The notes beneath the pieces are model-generated. The model made no database searches and was not told the DNA's origin. It saw only the letters and a list, made by a program, of their open reading frames with translations. 64,000 nucleotides of DNA from CAVQRC01 sp963715045. Its GTDB lineage: Bacteria > Planctomycetota > Planctomycetia > Pirellulales > Lacipirellulaceae. The translations under genes and the position numbers were made by a program. This document shows positions 1 through 9,426 of this stretch, one piece after another; the stretch's first letter is position 1; each line of letters begins with the position of its first letter. The stretch spans positions 124,001 to 188,000 of the forward strand of contig CAVQRC010000014.1 in the NCBI GenBank assembly GCA_963715045.1, read 5' to 3'.

Positions 1-132
1 CTGACCTCGATCCGGGATGAAGCTCAGTGGGGCCTGCTGTCCCCGCCCCGGCAACAGGCTTGCCGGCAGCTATGGAATGAAGTCCACCGCCTCGTCGCCA
101 GGATTGAGGGCACGCCTGATTCTGGTTCTTAA
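1..132 (+). CDS. C-terminal end of an unidentified protein (5' end outside window)
   Basis: Frame 1 is open from the first base to a TAA at 130-132 and encodes 43 residues ending in EGTPDSGS. The stretch is charged and looks helical, with no motif I recognise. It points towards Hsp20, whose gene ends at 265 on the other strand, so the two are convergent. No function is assigned; the reading frame itself is moderately likely because codon use resembles the neighbouring genes. Confidence 0.45.
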   Translation: MTSIRDEAQWGLLSPPRQQACRQLWNEVHRLVARIEGTPDSGS

Positions 133-264
133 CCCTGCTTCACCGTGACGAACTCAGAGGTGGAGGGGAGGCTCGCGGCGATCCGGCCCGCTCAAGTCCT
201 TCGCCATCCAGCTACGAAAGCGGCCGGGTTACCGGCCCGGCCGCCTGCTGCGAGGGGATCCTGG

Positions 265-711
265 TCATGCCTTGACGGGAATCTTCTTCGGCTTGACCTT
301 CTCACTCTTGGGAACCTTTACGCTCAGCACACCGTTCTCGAACGTGGCTTCCACCTTGTCTTCTTCGGCTGCTCCCGGCAGACGAAGCATGCGGCGGAAT
401 TCCCCGTGTCGTCGCTCGATACGATGCAGCGTCTTGCCCTTCTCCTCTGTCTCTTCCTGCTTCTCTCCAGAGATGTACAGGCTACCCTCCTTGATCTCGA
501 CGTTCACATCTTCCGGCTTCATCCCGGGCAGCTCGACGGAAATCTGATAGTCGGTTTCCGTCTCCGACACGTTGAGCGAAGGTGTGAATCGTGTCAGTCC
601 CCAATCCTCACCACCTCCTAAGAACCTTTCCATCAGGTCTTCGATTTCGTTCTCGAATCGAGAGAACGAGGCTGGAAACCTTTCCCGCCATGGAATTAAC
701 GCGCGTTGCAT
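265..711 (-). CDS. Hsp20 / alpha-crystallin family small heat-shock protein
   Basis: A 148-residue ATP-independent holdase chaperone that should bind unfolding proteins in the cytoplasm as an oligomer. The alpha-crystallin domain spans about residues 43-142, opening with the SLNVSETETDYQISVELPG type strand pattern and ending in the conserved GVLSVKVPK strand; an IxV-like tail (KKIPVKA) that normally docks to a neighbouring subunit closes the protein. The ATG at 711 is preferred over a GTG at 714 because a perfect AGGAGG (718-723 on the complementary strand) lies six bases upstream of it. About 150 bases of leader separate it from the oxidoreductase gene; I found no CIRCE operator. Length and domain are normal for the family. 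Confidence 0.95.
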   Translation of the reverse strand: MQRALIPWRERFPASFSRFENEIEDLMERFLGGGEDWGLTRFTPSLNVSETETDYQISVELPGMKPEDVNVEIKEGSLYISGEKQEETEEKGKTLHRIERRHGEFRRMLRLPGAAEEDKVEATFENGVLSVKVPKSEKVKPKKIPVKA

Positions 712-873
712 CACACACCTCCTGTCGGAGACCCTCTCCGGCCTGCTCGAGGAACCGTCCGCGAACTCCCGTCAAGCACTTTCTTGCGGACGTAATTCCT
801 CAACCTTAAAGTGCATTTTTCGTGCCATATCTCCGGATCCGCCGCTGCCCTGGCTGCTGCTCGCGAGGCCCAT

Positions 874-2301
874 TTACGGCCCGTTTCGTGAGTCCTCCAG
901 TGACGCTTCCGGCAGCAATCTGCGCGGCAGTGGGCGGAGCCGCACATCGCCCGCACATCGCGGCCGCACAAGACACAGCCGTGGCGAACGCAGCCCGGTT
1001 ATGCCGACCAATGACGATCCGGCCGGCCAGCGCAGCAGGTTCGCTTCGTCGTCATCCACAAACGCTTCTTGCACGGGATCCAGCCGGAGTTTTCGACCCA
1101 GGATCCAGGCGATCGCGGCGGCGTGGCAGGCAATGTGCGATCGCCGCATCACGTCCGGGTTCGCGGCGGTCGCCTTGCGGGACCGCATGCAATCAAAGAA
1201 GTCACGGGCGTGTGCCGACACATCGAGGCCGCGGACGCGTCGCTCTGCGACGGGCAGTTCGTCCTGCAGTGACTGGGGATGAGCCACGATCTCGCCTTCG
1301 TCGCCTGTCTCGACCCAGCCTGCGTCGCCGATGAAGCGGACCGGACAGGTACCCAGGCGTGTGATGTAGTGCGGCGATCGATCGCCAAACGGTGCGGCCA
1401 GGAAGTCGATCACGAGCTTCACACCATTCGCGTACCGGCAGATGATGTTCTCTTCGGTCGGCTCGTACTCGATGGGCATCGTATCGTCGGCCTGGTTGGC
1501 CCATTGGCAGAGATCTACCGTGTGCGCGCCCCAGTCGAGCAGCCGCGCGCCGGAGTCGAAGTCCCACTGACCCCGCCAGCCACCGTCGACATACCGCTGA
1601 TTGAACGGCCGCCACGCGGCGGGACCCAGCCACAGGTTCCAGTCCACCACATCACGATCGGGGGTCGGCTGAGCCGGCAGCCACGTGTTGTCAAGCGTCG
1701 GCACATACACCGAGGCATGCAACGTGTGCAGCTTCCCGAGTTTTCCGCTGTGGGCCAGCTCGACGGCCTGCTGAAAGTTGGGCACGCTTCGTCGCTGGGT
1801 CCCGGCCTGGAAGACCCGTTGTTCGCGGTGCATCGTGTCGGCGAGCTTCTGGCAGGCTTCCATGGTGATCCCGCACGGCTTCTCGCTGTACACGTCCTTG
1901 CCGGCCTCGGCCGCGAGGATCGAACCGGCCGCGTGCCAGCGATCCCCGGTGGCGATCAGGACCGCGTCGATGTCCTGACGGTCGAGCAGCTCGCGAAAGT
2001 CGCGATAGAGTTGGCAATCGGAATTGTTGTAGTGCTCATCGACCAGCGACTTGCCGGCCGCCCGGCGACTCGCCTGAACGTCGGCGATCGCAAGGCAGCG
2101 AACATCGGGAAACTGCAGCATGGCCTTGAGGTCGTACGTGCAGCGGGGGCCGATGCCGATCACACCCAGGTTGATCCGCTCATTGGGAGAGGTGTTCGGG
2201 TCCCGGCCCACCGAGACCGCTGGTGTGACGGTCGCCGCCGCCGCCGCCGAAGCCAGACGGAGGAACTCGCGACGGGTGGCGTCTACGAATTGAACGCTCA
2301 T
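874..2301 (-). CDS. Gfo/Idh/MocA family oxidoreductase, Tat-type leader
   Basis: NAD(P)-dependent dehydrogenase-type protein of the Gfo/Idh/MocA family, probably acting on a sugar or inositol-like substrate outside the cytoplasm. The start at 2301 gives a twin-arginine leader (TRREFLRLASAAAAA) as is common in planctomycetes. The Rossmann fold begins at about residue 44 with GVIGIGPRC, and the diagnostic EKP sits at residues 140-142 (VYSEKPCG); a GGWRGQWDFDSGA-type region and DWGAH follow in the substrate domain. The last 45 or so residues after DDDEANLL do not look like the family. Shifting frame near 1030 would end the protein at a TAA at 999-1001 with a more usual RPDRHW-type tail, so a C-terminal frameshift is possible. 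It follows a sulfatase and a ThuA protein on the same strand, suggesting joint use on sulfated sugars. Confidence 0.88.
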   Translation of the reverse strand: MSVQFVDATRREFLRLASAAAAATVTPAVSVGRDPNTSPNERINLGVIGIGPRCTYDLKAMLQFPDVRCLAIADVQASRRAAGKSLVDEHYNNSDCQLYRDFRELLDRQDIDAVLIATGDRWHAAGSILAAEAGKDVYSEKPCGITMEACQKLADTMHREQRVFQAGTQRRSVPNFQQAVELAHSGKLGKLHTLHASVYVPTLDNTWLPAQPTPDRDVVDWNLWLGPAAWRPFNQRYVDGGWRGQWDFDSGARLLDWGAHTVDLCQWANQADDTMPIEYEPTEENIICRYANGVKLVIDFLAAPFGDRSPHYITRLGTCPVRFIGDAGWVETGDEGEIVAHPQSLQDELPVAERRVRGLDVSAHARDFFDCMRSRKATAANPDVMRRSHIACHAAAIAWILGRKLRLDPVQEAFVDDDEANLLRWPAGSSLVGITGLRSPRLCLVRPRCAGDVRLRPLPRRLLPEASLEDSRNGP

Positions 2302-2434
2302 GATCGAACCTCGGGGAAGAGAGCCTGTGACTCCGCACGCGGAATTGGCCGAGGGCGAAGTGGAACGGAGAGGATCGCGACCCGCATCGTCACGCGCTGG
2401 TGGACACCGGTCAAACCCCATTTTCGAAGCCCGG

Positions 2435-3825
2435 CTACTCCCGGCTCAGCCGAATATCCCAGTTGCGGGGCGGCTTGAAGCCCTCGCGGCCACTTCTTGA
2501 GTCCGCGATGTGATCTTCGGGCTGCAGCGTCAGGAACCAGTCGATACGTGCGGTCAGGCGGTCGACGACCTCCGGGTGCTGTTCCGCCAGGTTGGTCGTT
2601 TCGCCGGGGTCGCTGGCGAAGTCGAACAGGTAGACGTTACGACCCGAGTTGGCACGGTGCTCGACAACCAGCTTCCAGGGGGGCGACCAGACGGCGTGTC
2701 TGTTGCCGCTGACCGACGAAAACATCTCGCGGTCGGCGGTCGACCCGGTGCCACGGATCGCGGGCAAGACGTCGACGCCGTCGAGTGGCTGGCCGCCATG
2801 GTCGGTGACGCCCGTCAACTTCATCAGCGTAGGCAGTACGTCAATCGCCATGATGGGTTCGGTGACGATTTTCCCGGCAGGCAGGACGGTCGGCCAGCGT
2901 ATGGCCGCCGCGACGCGCGTCCCACCTTCAAAGACCGTTCCCTTCCCGCCCCGCCATGGCCCGTTGTCGCCGTTAGCGGGTCCCCCCGTTGTCGCTCGAA
3001 AACAGCACCAGCGTCTCATCTTTGATCCCGGTCTCGTCGATCGCCGCGAGGATGGTCCCTACCGCGTCATCGAGGGCGGCGATCATGGCGGCGAGCCGCT
3101 GCCGCGGTTCGCCGTGCTGGGCTCGCAGATGCGCGTACTTCGCCAGATCGGTCGGCCTGGCCTGCAGCGGACTGTGTGGTGCGTTGAACGGTACGTAGCA
3201 GAAGAACGGAGACTCGTCGCGCGCATGCTCGCGGATGTACTGCGGCGGCCGCCTTCCCGATCAAATCCGTCGTGTAGCCCTCTTCGTCACTGGGCTCGTA
3301 ATCGACGTGCCAGTCCCGTTCGCCTTCGCGGAGATGCGTGAAGTAATCGAGGTTGCCGTTGTAATGGCCACGGAAGTGCGTGAACCCGCGTTGCAGCGGG
3401 TGCCACTTCAGCCGCCGGTGACCGAGGTGCCACTTGCCGAACACGCCGCGATGCTCGTAACCGGCCTTGGCGAGCATATCGGCGAGCGTTACCTCGTCGG
3501 TACTCAAGCCGAAATCCCGCCACGGGGTGACGACGGTCCGCATCAGCCCGAAGCGGATCGGATAACGGCCCGTCATCAGCGCGGCCCGCGTCGGTGAGCA
3601 AACTGGACAGACGTAGAACCGATTCAGCTGAACGCCTTCGGCGGCGATGCGATCGATGTGGGGCGTGGCGATTTCACCTCCGTGAAACGAGACGTCCCTC
3701 CAGCCAAGATCGTCGGCCAGCAGGATCACGATGTTCGGCCGCGACGGAGCCGCGGCATCGTCTGCCTTCGTCCCAGTGGATCCGCCCATGATCAGGGCCA
3801 CGAAGAGAAATACAACGCGCTTCAT
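2435..3825 (-). CDS. Secreted sulfatase A (CSPTR active site), two frameshifts
   Basis: Type I (formylglycine) sulfatase, cleaving sulfate esters in the periplasm or outside the cell. A signal peptide (MKRVVFLFVALIMGG) is followed by the metal-binding VILLADDLG at about 33-41, the active-site CSPTR at 76-80 whose Cys would become formylglycine, and GKWHLGH at 130-136. The frame breaks twice: near 3240, after IGKAAAA, and near 2988 in a run of six G, just after the conserved SSDNGG. Removing one base at each point restores a continuous sulfatase through WRGGKGTVFEGGTRV to the C-terminus. Both breaks are single extra bases, so I treat this as one gene, probably intact in the organism. The start ATG at 3825 has a GGAGCGAG ribosome site. 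It lies between ThuA (71 bases upstream) and the oxidoreductase (133 bases downstream), all co-directional. Confidence 0.88.
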
Positions 3826-3896
3826 GACTGTTTCTCGCTCCGTTAACGATGTCCGGAGGGGACTCGGTTCAATGTCTGCAAGCGCCTACGGCCTGG

Positions 3897-4817
3897 TTAA
3901 TTGTTGGCTTTCCGCTTGGCCTCCCGGGCTTTCTGTTCGGCTGCCAGAGCTTCGGGAGTGATCCCCGCGGCACTGGCGTGGGTGATCGAGTGTTCGTGAT
4001 GGGCGGCCGAGACTTCCGGGTTGGGCGTCGCATCGCCCTGTTCCTTGCCGGCGATCCAGCGAACCGCCGCGACGATCGATTTGAGAAACGCCTCGTTCTC
4101 CCACGTGCTCTCGCGATGCCCCAGGTTGTTGTAGAACAACTTTCCTTCGCCCACCTGTTTGCACCACGCAACCGGCACGTGATAGGGCCGCTTCGTGGCC
4201 GTCGACTCCATGTCGAGGCTCATCAACACGTGCACCTTCTCCGGTTGCCAATGCGTGTACTGGTAGATTTCGTCGCGAACCTCAAACCGCTGTCCGAACG
4301 GGACCATCGCGGGATGGTCCTGGTCGTGGATCTTCATCACGACTTCGGAATTCGCCCCCCACGGATGTCCGGCAAAGGTCCCGCCGATCAGGTCCCAATA
4401 GGGTTGATGGTTGTGGTAGGTATCGGTCGCGGAGTGGAAGCCGATCATGCCGTGCCCGGGTTGGCGGACCCAGTCGTTGATCAAGTAGTCCAGGTTCGCT
4501 TCGCTGATCGGCAAATCACCGGTCGTGTAGAACGCCACGATGTCGTAATTGTCCAGGTTCTCCCGGGTGATGTCGGCGGCGGCATCCTGGCTGCAGTACA
4601 CCGTGAACTCGCCCGAGTCCTTCGCGAGCTGCATCATCGCAATCTCGGCGAACGAACGCTGCCGCTCGGCGCGACGAACGACGGAATGTTCGAAACCTTT
4701 GCTTTGCGTGAGGAACAGGATCCGCGGTGGGTCGTCGCCGCGGGCGGAGGAGGACGCCAAGGAATTCAGGGAGAGGCAACCGACGGCGGCGGATAGCCAA
4801 GAGCATGAAACACGCAC
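3897..4817 (-). CDS. ThuA domain-containing secreted protein
   Basis: ThuA-like protein (trehalose-utilisation, glutamine-amidotransferase-like fold), a family found next to oxidoreductases and glycan-degradation genes in planctomycetes; the reaction is not known for most members. After a leader ending near SSSARGDD, the domain starts at ILFLTQSKGFEHS and contains IVAFYTTGDLP, GHGMIGFHSATDT and LFYNNLGH, all typical. The C-terminal 40 residues are Ala/Lys-rich and low in complexity. The frame used starts with a GTG at 4817, but a better signal, ATG at 4821 with AGGAG 12 bases away, lies in another frame, so a small indel at the 5' end is possible. A long palindrome (4854-4927) sits directly upstream. 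It heads the minus-strand set ThuA, sulfatase, oxidoreductase. Confidence 0.88.
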   Translation of the reverse strand: MRVSCSWLSAAVGCLSLNSLASSSARGDDPPRILFLTQSKGFEHSVVRRAERQRSFAEIAMMQLAKDSGEFTVYCSQDAAADITRENLDNYDIVAFYTTGDLPISEANLDYLINDWVRQPGHGMIGFHSATDTYHNHQPYWDLIGGTFAGHPWGANSEVVMKIHDQDHPAMVPFGQRFEVRDEIYQYTHWQPEKVHVLMSLDMESTATKRPYHVPVAWCKQVGEGKLFYNNLGHRESTWENEAFLKSIVAAVRWIAGKEQGDATPNPEVSAAHHEHSITHASAAGITPEALAAEQKAREAKRKANN

Positions 4818-4821
4818 GCAT

Positions 4822-5120
4822 GGGAAAGGACTCCTGTCAGTGGGTACTTAGTACCGATCCCAAAACCTCAGCGAACGAATTCCCACGGCTGTGGGAATTC
4901 GGTTGCTGAAACCAGTTTCGGGATCGGCTCTTAGGATCGCGAATGATAACCGAATCGCATCGAGACGCAGGCCAAAGAGCTGCTTCTGGTCTAGCCGCCT
5001 GGACTGAGCGGATCACGCGGATCTGCGTATAAACCCCTCTGTTGCTTCGACTTGTGGTTCGGCAAGGAGCCGATTATGGTGCGTTCTCCTGCAACTTATC
5101 TGTGAGTCAGTGGAAACTCA
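4822..5120. other. Intergenic region between divergent ThuA and sulfatase B genes
   Basis: About 300 bases without a convincing gene. It carries the long palindrome at 4854-4927 and must hold promoters for both directions. I could not pick out convincing -35/-10 pairs by eye. Confidence 0.6.
4854..4927. repeat. 74-bp imperfect palindrome (cruciform or 5' leader hairpin)
   Basis: The core is a perfect 10-bp stem, GAATTCCCAC at 4877-4886 and GTGGGAATTC at 4891-4900, around a GGCT loop. Outer arms also pair: CTCAGC with GCTGA, and CCGATCCC at the left end with GGGATCGG at the right end, leaving a small internal bulge. It lies 30-40 bases upstream of the ThuA start and would be in its leader RNA. 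A related element lies at 14780-14839 upstream of a DUF1501 gene. Confidence 0.75.
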
Positions 5121-5129
5121 AATGGTCTC

Positions 5130-6478
5130 TTGGCGGAGGATCGCACTCCATTTCGCGTGCGTGTCGCACTCTTTGTGGCGGAAGAGTTAAGTGCCCGCGA
5201 ACCATCGAAATCGCCGAACTTCGTGTTGATTCTCACTGACGACCAGAGCTGGGTCGGGACGTCGGTGTTGATGGACCCGACAGACCCGCGGACACGAAGT
5301 GACTTCTTCGACACGCCGCAAATGAAGCGGCTGGCCGAGCGAGGGATGCGATTCACGCGTGGTTACGCGCCGCTCCGTTTTGCTGTCCGACCCGCCGCAG
5401 CCTGCAGATTGGCCAGACGCCCGCCCGCCATGTCTACCAGCGGGATCAACAGAACTGGTTGCGGGCGTATCGAGCGGAGTTGAGCCTGCCGCGGATGTTG
5501 AAGTCGGCGAACGCTCGATATCGGACGGCCCACTTCGGAAAGTGGGATTTTCGGTTCGATCAGGTCTCTCCCGCAGAGCTGGGCTACGACGAGAGCGACG
5601 GAGTCACCGGGAACGTGACCGGCGGTCAGAAAGGCAGCGGTGGTCCCGCCGCTCGCGACGACCCGAAACTTGTGTTCGGGGTCACCGGGCGGGCGTGCGA
5701 CTTCATCGAGCGAGCGGCGAAGGCGAACGCGCCGTTCTTTGTGCAGGTGTCGCACTATGCGGTGCACCTCGACATTTTCTATCGGCAGCAATCGCTCGAG
5801 GCTGTCGGTCAGCGGACGCCCGGAGAGAAACACACGCTGCCCGAGTTCGCCGCGATGACCAGCGACCTGGACACCGCCGTTGGTCAGCTCCTCGACAAGC
5901 TCGATTCGCTCGGGCTGGCGGACCGGACTTATATTTTTTTCATGTCAGACAACGGCGGAAGACTCAATATGCCCGGTCAGCTCTCCAATCGGCTGCCGCG
6001 GAACTACCCGCTCCGCGGTGGGAAAGGGCGAATGTATGAAGGCGGTATCCGCGTACCGTTCGTCGTTGCCGGTCCGGGCGTCGCCGCGGGCAGTGTCTGC
6101 CGCGTTCCGGTCACCGGACTCGACCTGTTCCCCACGCTGGCGGAGCTGGCCGGCTACGACAGCCCCCTTCCCGACCAACTCGATGGCGGCAGCCTGACTG
6201 GCCTGCTGCAGAGTGGCGGCCAAGGTCACGTTGAACGCCAACAGCCATTCCTGGTGTTTCATCAGGCCGTCAAACGGAATCCGCAGTCGGCCCTCATCCA
6301 GGGCGACTACAAACTGGTCAAGACCTGGCAGCCAGACCGCCTCGAACTGTTCGATCTGGCGGCCGATGTCGGAGAGTCGAAGAACCTCGCCGAGTCACGT
6401 CCCGAGGTGGCCGCAAGACTCCATCGGCAGCTCGTCGGGTTTCTCAATCAGGTCGGAGCGGAGACCAGGCAGCAATAA
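5130..6478 (+). CDS. Secreted sulfatase B (CCPTR active site), one frameshift
   Basis: Type I sulfatase. The first frame gives the metal-site strand NFVLILTDDQSW and continues to RFTRGYAP; a missing base between about 5368 and 5378 then moves the frame. In the second frame the active site reads FCCPTRRSLQIGQTPARH with the candidate formylglycine Cys encoded at 5384-5386, followed by TAHFGKWDFR and FMSDNGGRLN, and the protein ends normally at 6478 with a DNGG-type second half. The true N-terminus is uncertain: an ATG at about 5120 in another frame starts a leader-like MVSWRRIALHF stretch, so a second indel near 5150-5180 is possible. An internal extra segment after the active site (VTGGQKGSGG) is a usual sulfatase variable loop. 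It is the first of three plus-strand sulfatases, with a cupin gene intervening on the other strand. Confidence 0.85.
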
Positions 6479-7112
6479 AGCCATAGGGTCTGGCTGCGGA
6501 CGTTTTAGTAACGGAATCGCAGGCCCGTTACAAAGCTGTCGATCCCGACGCCACCGACGGCGATGCGATCGTAGCCGCCGAAGCATTCAGGAGGACGATC
6601 GCGGCTGGTCATCCTCGGGATCCTTGTCAGTCTGCTTTGTCATGTCCGCCAGCGCGAGAAGATTTCTGGCTGGTGCCGGGCGAGCTGCCTGGCTTCTCTC
6701 GACTTGCCGAATTCGTGGTACCGCGCATCTGGCCGAGTTTTCCGGCAGCCGCTGGCAGCGGTTTGGCAAGGGCGACCGTCAGTACACAGAACAGTAGCAA
6801 TCGGCCGTGTGTCGACATGACATCGCATCCTTGCTCGGCACTGGTTTCCGAAGATCGTCCTCTTGACGCTTTCGGGGTGGTACGCAACCGGCGTGCCAAG
6901 TCGCCCTCTACTGGGAACTCACGGCTTAAGTCAACCTCCATTCACCACATCCGTCGCGGTATTGCGACGAAAGTGGTCAGATTGACGACGCTAGCACCCG
7001 ACCCGGTGACCTTCCGGAGTCTCGGCCACGAAGAGGAATGCCCAGAACAGAACCTCATTCGTCATTAGGGTTTCCGTATTCCTTAGTCATTCGTCATTAG
7101 GCCTAAGTCATT
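6479..7112. other. Gene-poor stretch after sulfatase B
   Basis: No gene is firmly supported here. The minus strand holds a possible small secreted protein (6505-6818, listed separately). The segment 7060-7105 contains a direct repeat of GTCATTAG-like words in an AT-richer patch just beyond the cupin gene's end. The long plus-strand ORF at 6637-7068 has no signal or motif and looks like chance. Confidence 0.4.
6505..6818 (-). CDS. Possible small secreted protein, reading frame broken
   Basis: An ATG at 6818 begins a clear signal-peptide-like stretch (MSTHGRLLLFCVLTVALAK) followed by a Ser/Gly/Pro-rich region that stops at 6627. The neighbouring frame continues with KDPEDDQPRSSS to 6587, and a third frame starting at ATG 6612 gives a 35-residue peptide ending GIDSFVTGLRFRY, a tail of the kind seen at the end of outer-membrane strands. 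These pieces could be one approximately 100-residue exported protein with two indels, or chance. I do not recognise it, and confidence is low. Confidence 0.25.
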
Positions 7113-7613
7113 TCATTCCCTCGTGAGTCGTTCGATGATGTCCCGGTGTGCCGGGTACTGCGCGACCAGCGCCGCCCGCGTCGGCATCTCGAAGTCATCG
7201 AAGTCGAAGCCGGGTGCGACCGTGCAGCCGACAAGTGCGTACGAACGCAGGTCGTTCACGGTCGCTGCGAACAGCCAGCCGGCTTCGACCACGACCAGGG
7301 GCGACTCGCCCGCCGCGTGATTCCTTCCCAACGTGGCCTGGCGGTATTCGCCGGCCGGATCGATCAGGTGAATCGTGAGCGCATCGCCGTCGTAGAAGTG
7401 CCACAGTTCGTCTTGCTTGATCCGATGAAATGCCGAGTACTCGCTGCGATTCAACAGAAAATAAATCGCCGTGGAAAACACGCGATCTCCTGAGAAGCGG
7501 GCGGGGAGATTCGCCTGCGGGATGCTCTCGGTCGCTCGATAGACCTCGCGAAACCACCCGCCTTCGGGATGAGGTTGAAGTTCCAGCGTTCCAATCCAAT
7601 CTTCAGCACTCAT
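7113..7613 (-). CDS. DUF985 / cupin_5 family protein
   Basis: A 166-residue cupin of the DUF985 type, a small metal-binding beta-barrel protein; the family resembles sugar-phosphate or sugar isomerase cupins, but a general reaction is not established. Typical landmarks are HPEGGWFREVYR near the start, STAIYFLLN, FHRIKQDELWHFYDGD, and the closing block GCTVAPGFDFDDFEM. His and Glu residues in the FHRIKQDELWH block would form the metal site. The ATG at 7613 is preferred to the in-frame TTG just before it. Length is normal. It is divergent from sulfatase C, with 153 bases between, and shows no link to it beyond proximity. Confidence 0.9.
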   Translation of the reverse strand: MSAEDWIGTLELQPHPEGGWFREVYRATESIPQANLPARFSGDRVFSTAIYFLLNRSEYSAFHRIKQDELWHFYDGDALTIHLIDPAGEYRQATLGRNHAAGESPLVVVEAGWLFAATVNDLRSYALVGCTVAPGFDFDDFEMPTRAALVAQYPAHRDIIERLTRE

Positions 7614-7766
7614 CAACAGGTCCTCTCGACGACTCTCCGGATACCGCCCTGGATTCGATTCTGCTCATGCCTTCGGGCCTTTCGGCAGCGTGGACATCAC
7701 CGCCCGACGAATACGTTACCATAACGTGATGCGACCGCTCCTCTCGATCCCAGGGCCAGGACCACG

Positions 7767-9375
7767 TTGACTCACACGGCGATCACACACCTGACGGTGT
7801 TCGGTGCAATCCTGGTCTTGCCATGGCTTGCCAGCGGAGCAGACGTGGCCGATGGAGCCAGCAGCGGGCCGCCTCCCAACATTCTGTTCGCGATTTCCGA
7901 CGATCAGTCTTATCCCCATGCTGGTGCGTACGGTTGCGGTTGGGTGGAGACGCCCAGCTTCGATCGGGTGGCCCGGGAGGGTCTGCTGTTCACCAATTGC
8001 TACACGCCCAATGCCAAGTGTGCCCCCTCTCGGAGTTGCATCGTCACGGGCCGTAACTCGTGGCAGCTCGAGGCGGCCGCGAATCACGTCTGCCACTTCC
8101 CTGAGAACTACCGTAGCTTCTGCGAAGTGCTGGCGGCACAGACGGATTACGTCGTGGGTTTCACCGGCAAAGGGGTCGCACCGGTGAAGGCTCCCGGACG
8201 GCAATTGACGGGCAAAGCCTGGCACGGACGCAAACTCCTGCCTCCCGCGAAGGCCATCAGCGACAAGGATTATGCCGGAAACTTCGCCCGGTTTCTCGAC
8301 GCGAAACCTGCGGGACGCCCGTTCTTTTTCTGGTACGGCGGGCACGAGCCGCACCGGGCCTACCAGGATCGCGCGGGTGTCGAACTGGGCGGCAAGTCCA
8401 CGACGCAGATCGAGAAGGTCCCTCAATACTGGCCCGACAACGAGACCGTCCGCAGCGATCTGCTCGACTACGCGTTCGAGATCGAGCACTTCGACACGCA
8501 CCTGGGACGGATGCTGCGGTTGCTCGAACAACGCGGGGAGCTGGCAAATACTCTGATCGTTGTGACCTCGGATAATGGAATGCCGTTTCCACGCTGCAAG
8601 GGAGCTCAGTACGAATCGTCCAATCATCTGCCGCTCGCAATCATGTGGCCAGACGGCATCGTGGCTCCCGGCCGGACGATCACCGATTACGTCAGCTTCA
8701 TCGATTTCGCGCCCACGTTTCTCGAGCTGGCCGGAGTCACCGATCCGCAGACGACAGGGATGCAGCCGATCCAAGGAACAACCTTGACGCCAATCCTGTT
8801 CAGCGGGCAAGGCGGCCGCGTCGTTCCCGCACGGAACTACGTCTTGCTGGGCCAGGAGCGGCACGACGTCGGACGCCCCGACGACGTTGGATATCCGATC
8901 CGCTCGATCATCCGCGACGGGATGCTCTACATGAGAAATTTCGCGCCTGATCGCTGGCCGATGTGCGACCCGCGAGACCGGTTATCTCAATACGGACGGA
9001 AGTCCCACCAAGACGAAGATCCTCGAGCTCCGCCGTACCGGGGAGAACAGCCGCTTCTGGGACCTGTGTTTTGGCAAACGGGGGAGCGAAGAACTCTACG
9101 ATCTCCGGCAGGACCCCGAGTGTGTGCATAACCTCGTCGAGCAACCAGAGTTCACGCCGCTGGTGGAAGAATTACGACAGACGCTGTTCCAACAACTCCG
9201 AGCCCAGGGCGACCCGCGAATCGTGGGCGACGGTTCCGTCTTCGATAATTACCCGTACGCTGACGAACCGCGGAGAGACTTTTACAATCGCTTCGTACGT
9301 GGCGAGATCAAGCGGTTCATCACGCCCTGGGTGAATCCGGGCGATTTCGAACCAGAATCGATCACTGATGAGTGA
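7767..9375 (+). CDS. Secreted sulfatase C (CAPSR active site, sulfamidase-like), one frameshift
   Basis: Type I sulfatase resembling the heparan N-sulfatase/sulfamidase branch. A TTG start at 7767 gives the leader MTHTAITHLTVFGAILVLP. The domain opens with NILFAISDDQSYPHAGAYG, and the active site is CAPSR at about 85-89, in the context NAKCAPSRSCIVTGRN. Further landmarks are FFFWYGGHEPHRAY and VVTSDNGMPFPRCK. An extra base near 8970 breaks the frame after WPMCDP; the other frame continues TGYLNTDGSPTK through DLRQDPECVHNLVEQPEF to the stop at 9375. SDNGMPFPR and the short loop after CAPSR support an N-sulfatase-like call, but substrate is not provable here. It is followed 51 bases later by sulfatase D. 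Confidence 0.88.
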
Positions 9376-9426
9376 GCTCAAACCCTGTCCAGCGAAGAGT
9401 ACCTGGTGAGAAAAAGAGGTTACGTC

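Noticed and set aside
1279..2478. 399-codon plus-strand open frame
   Set aside because: Antisense to the Gfo/Idh/MocA gene with conserved family motifs; the plus-strand text has none.
6637..7068. 143-codon plus-strand open frame after sulfatase B
   Set aside because: No ribosome site, leader or motif; composition is of intergenic type.
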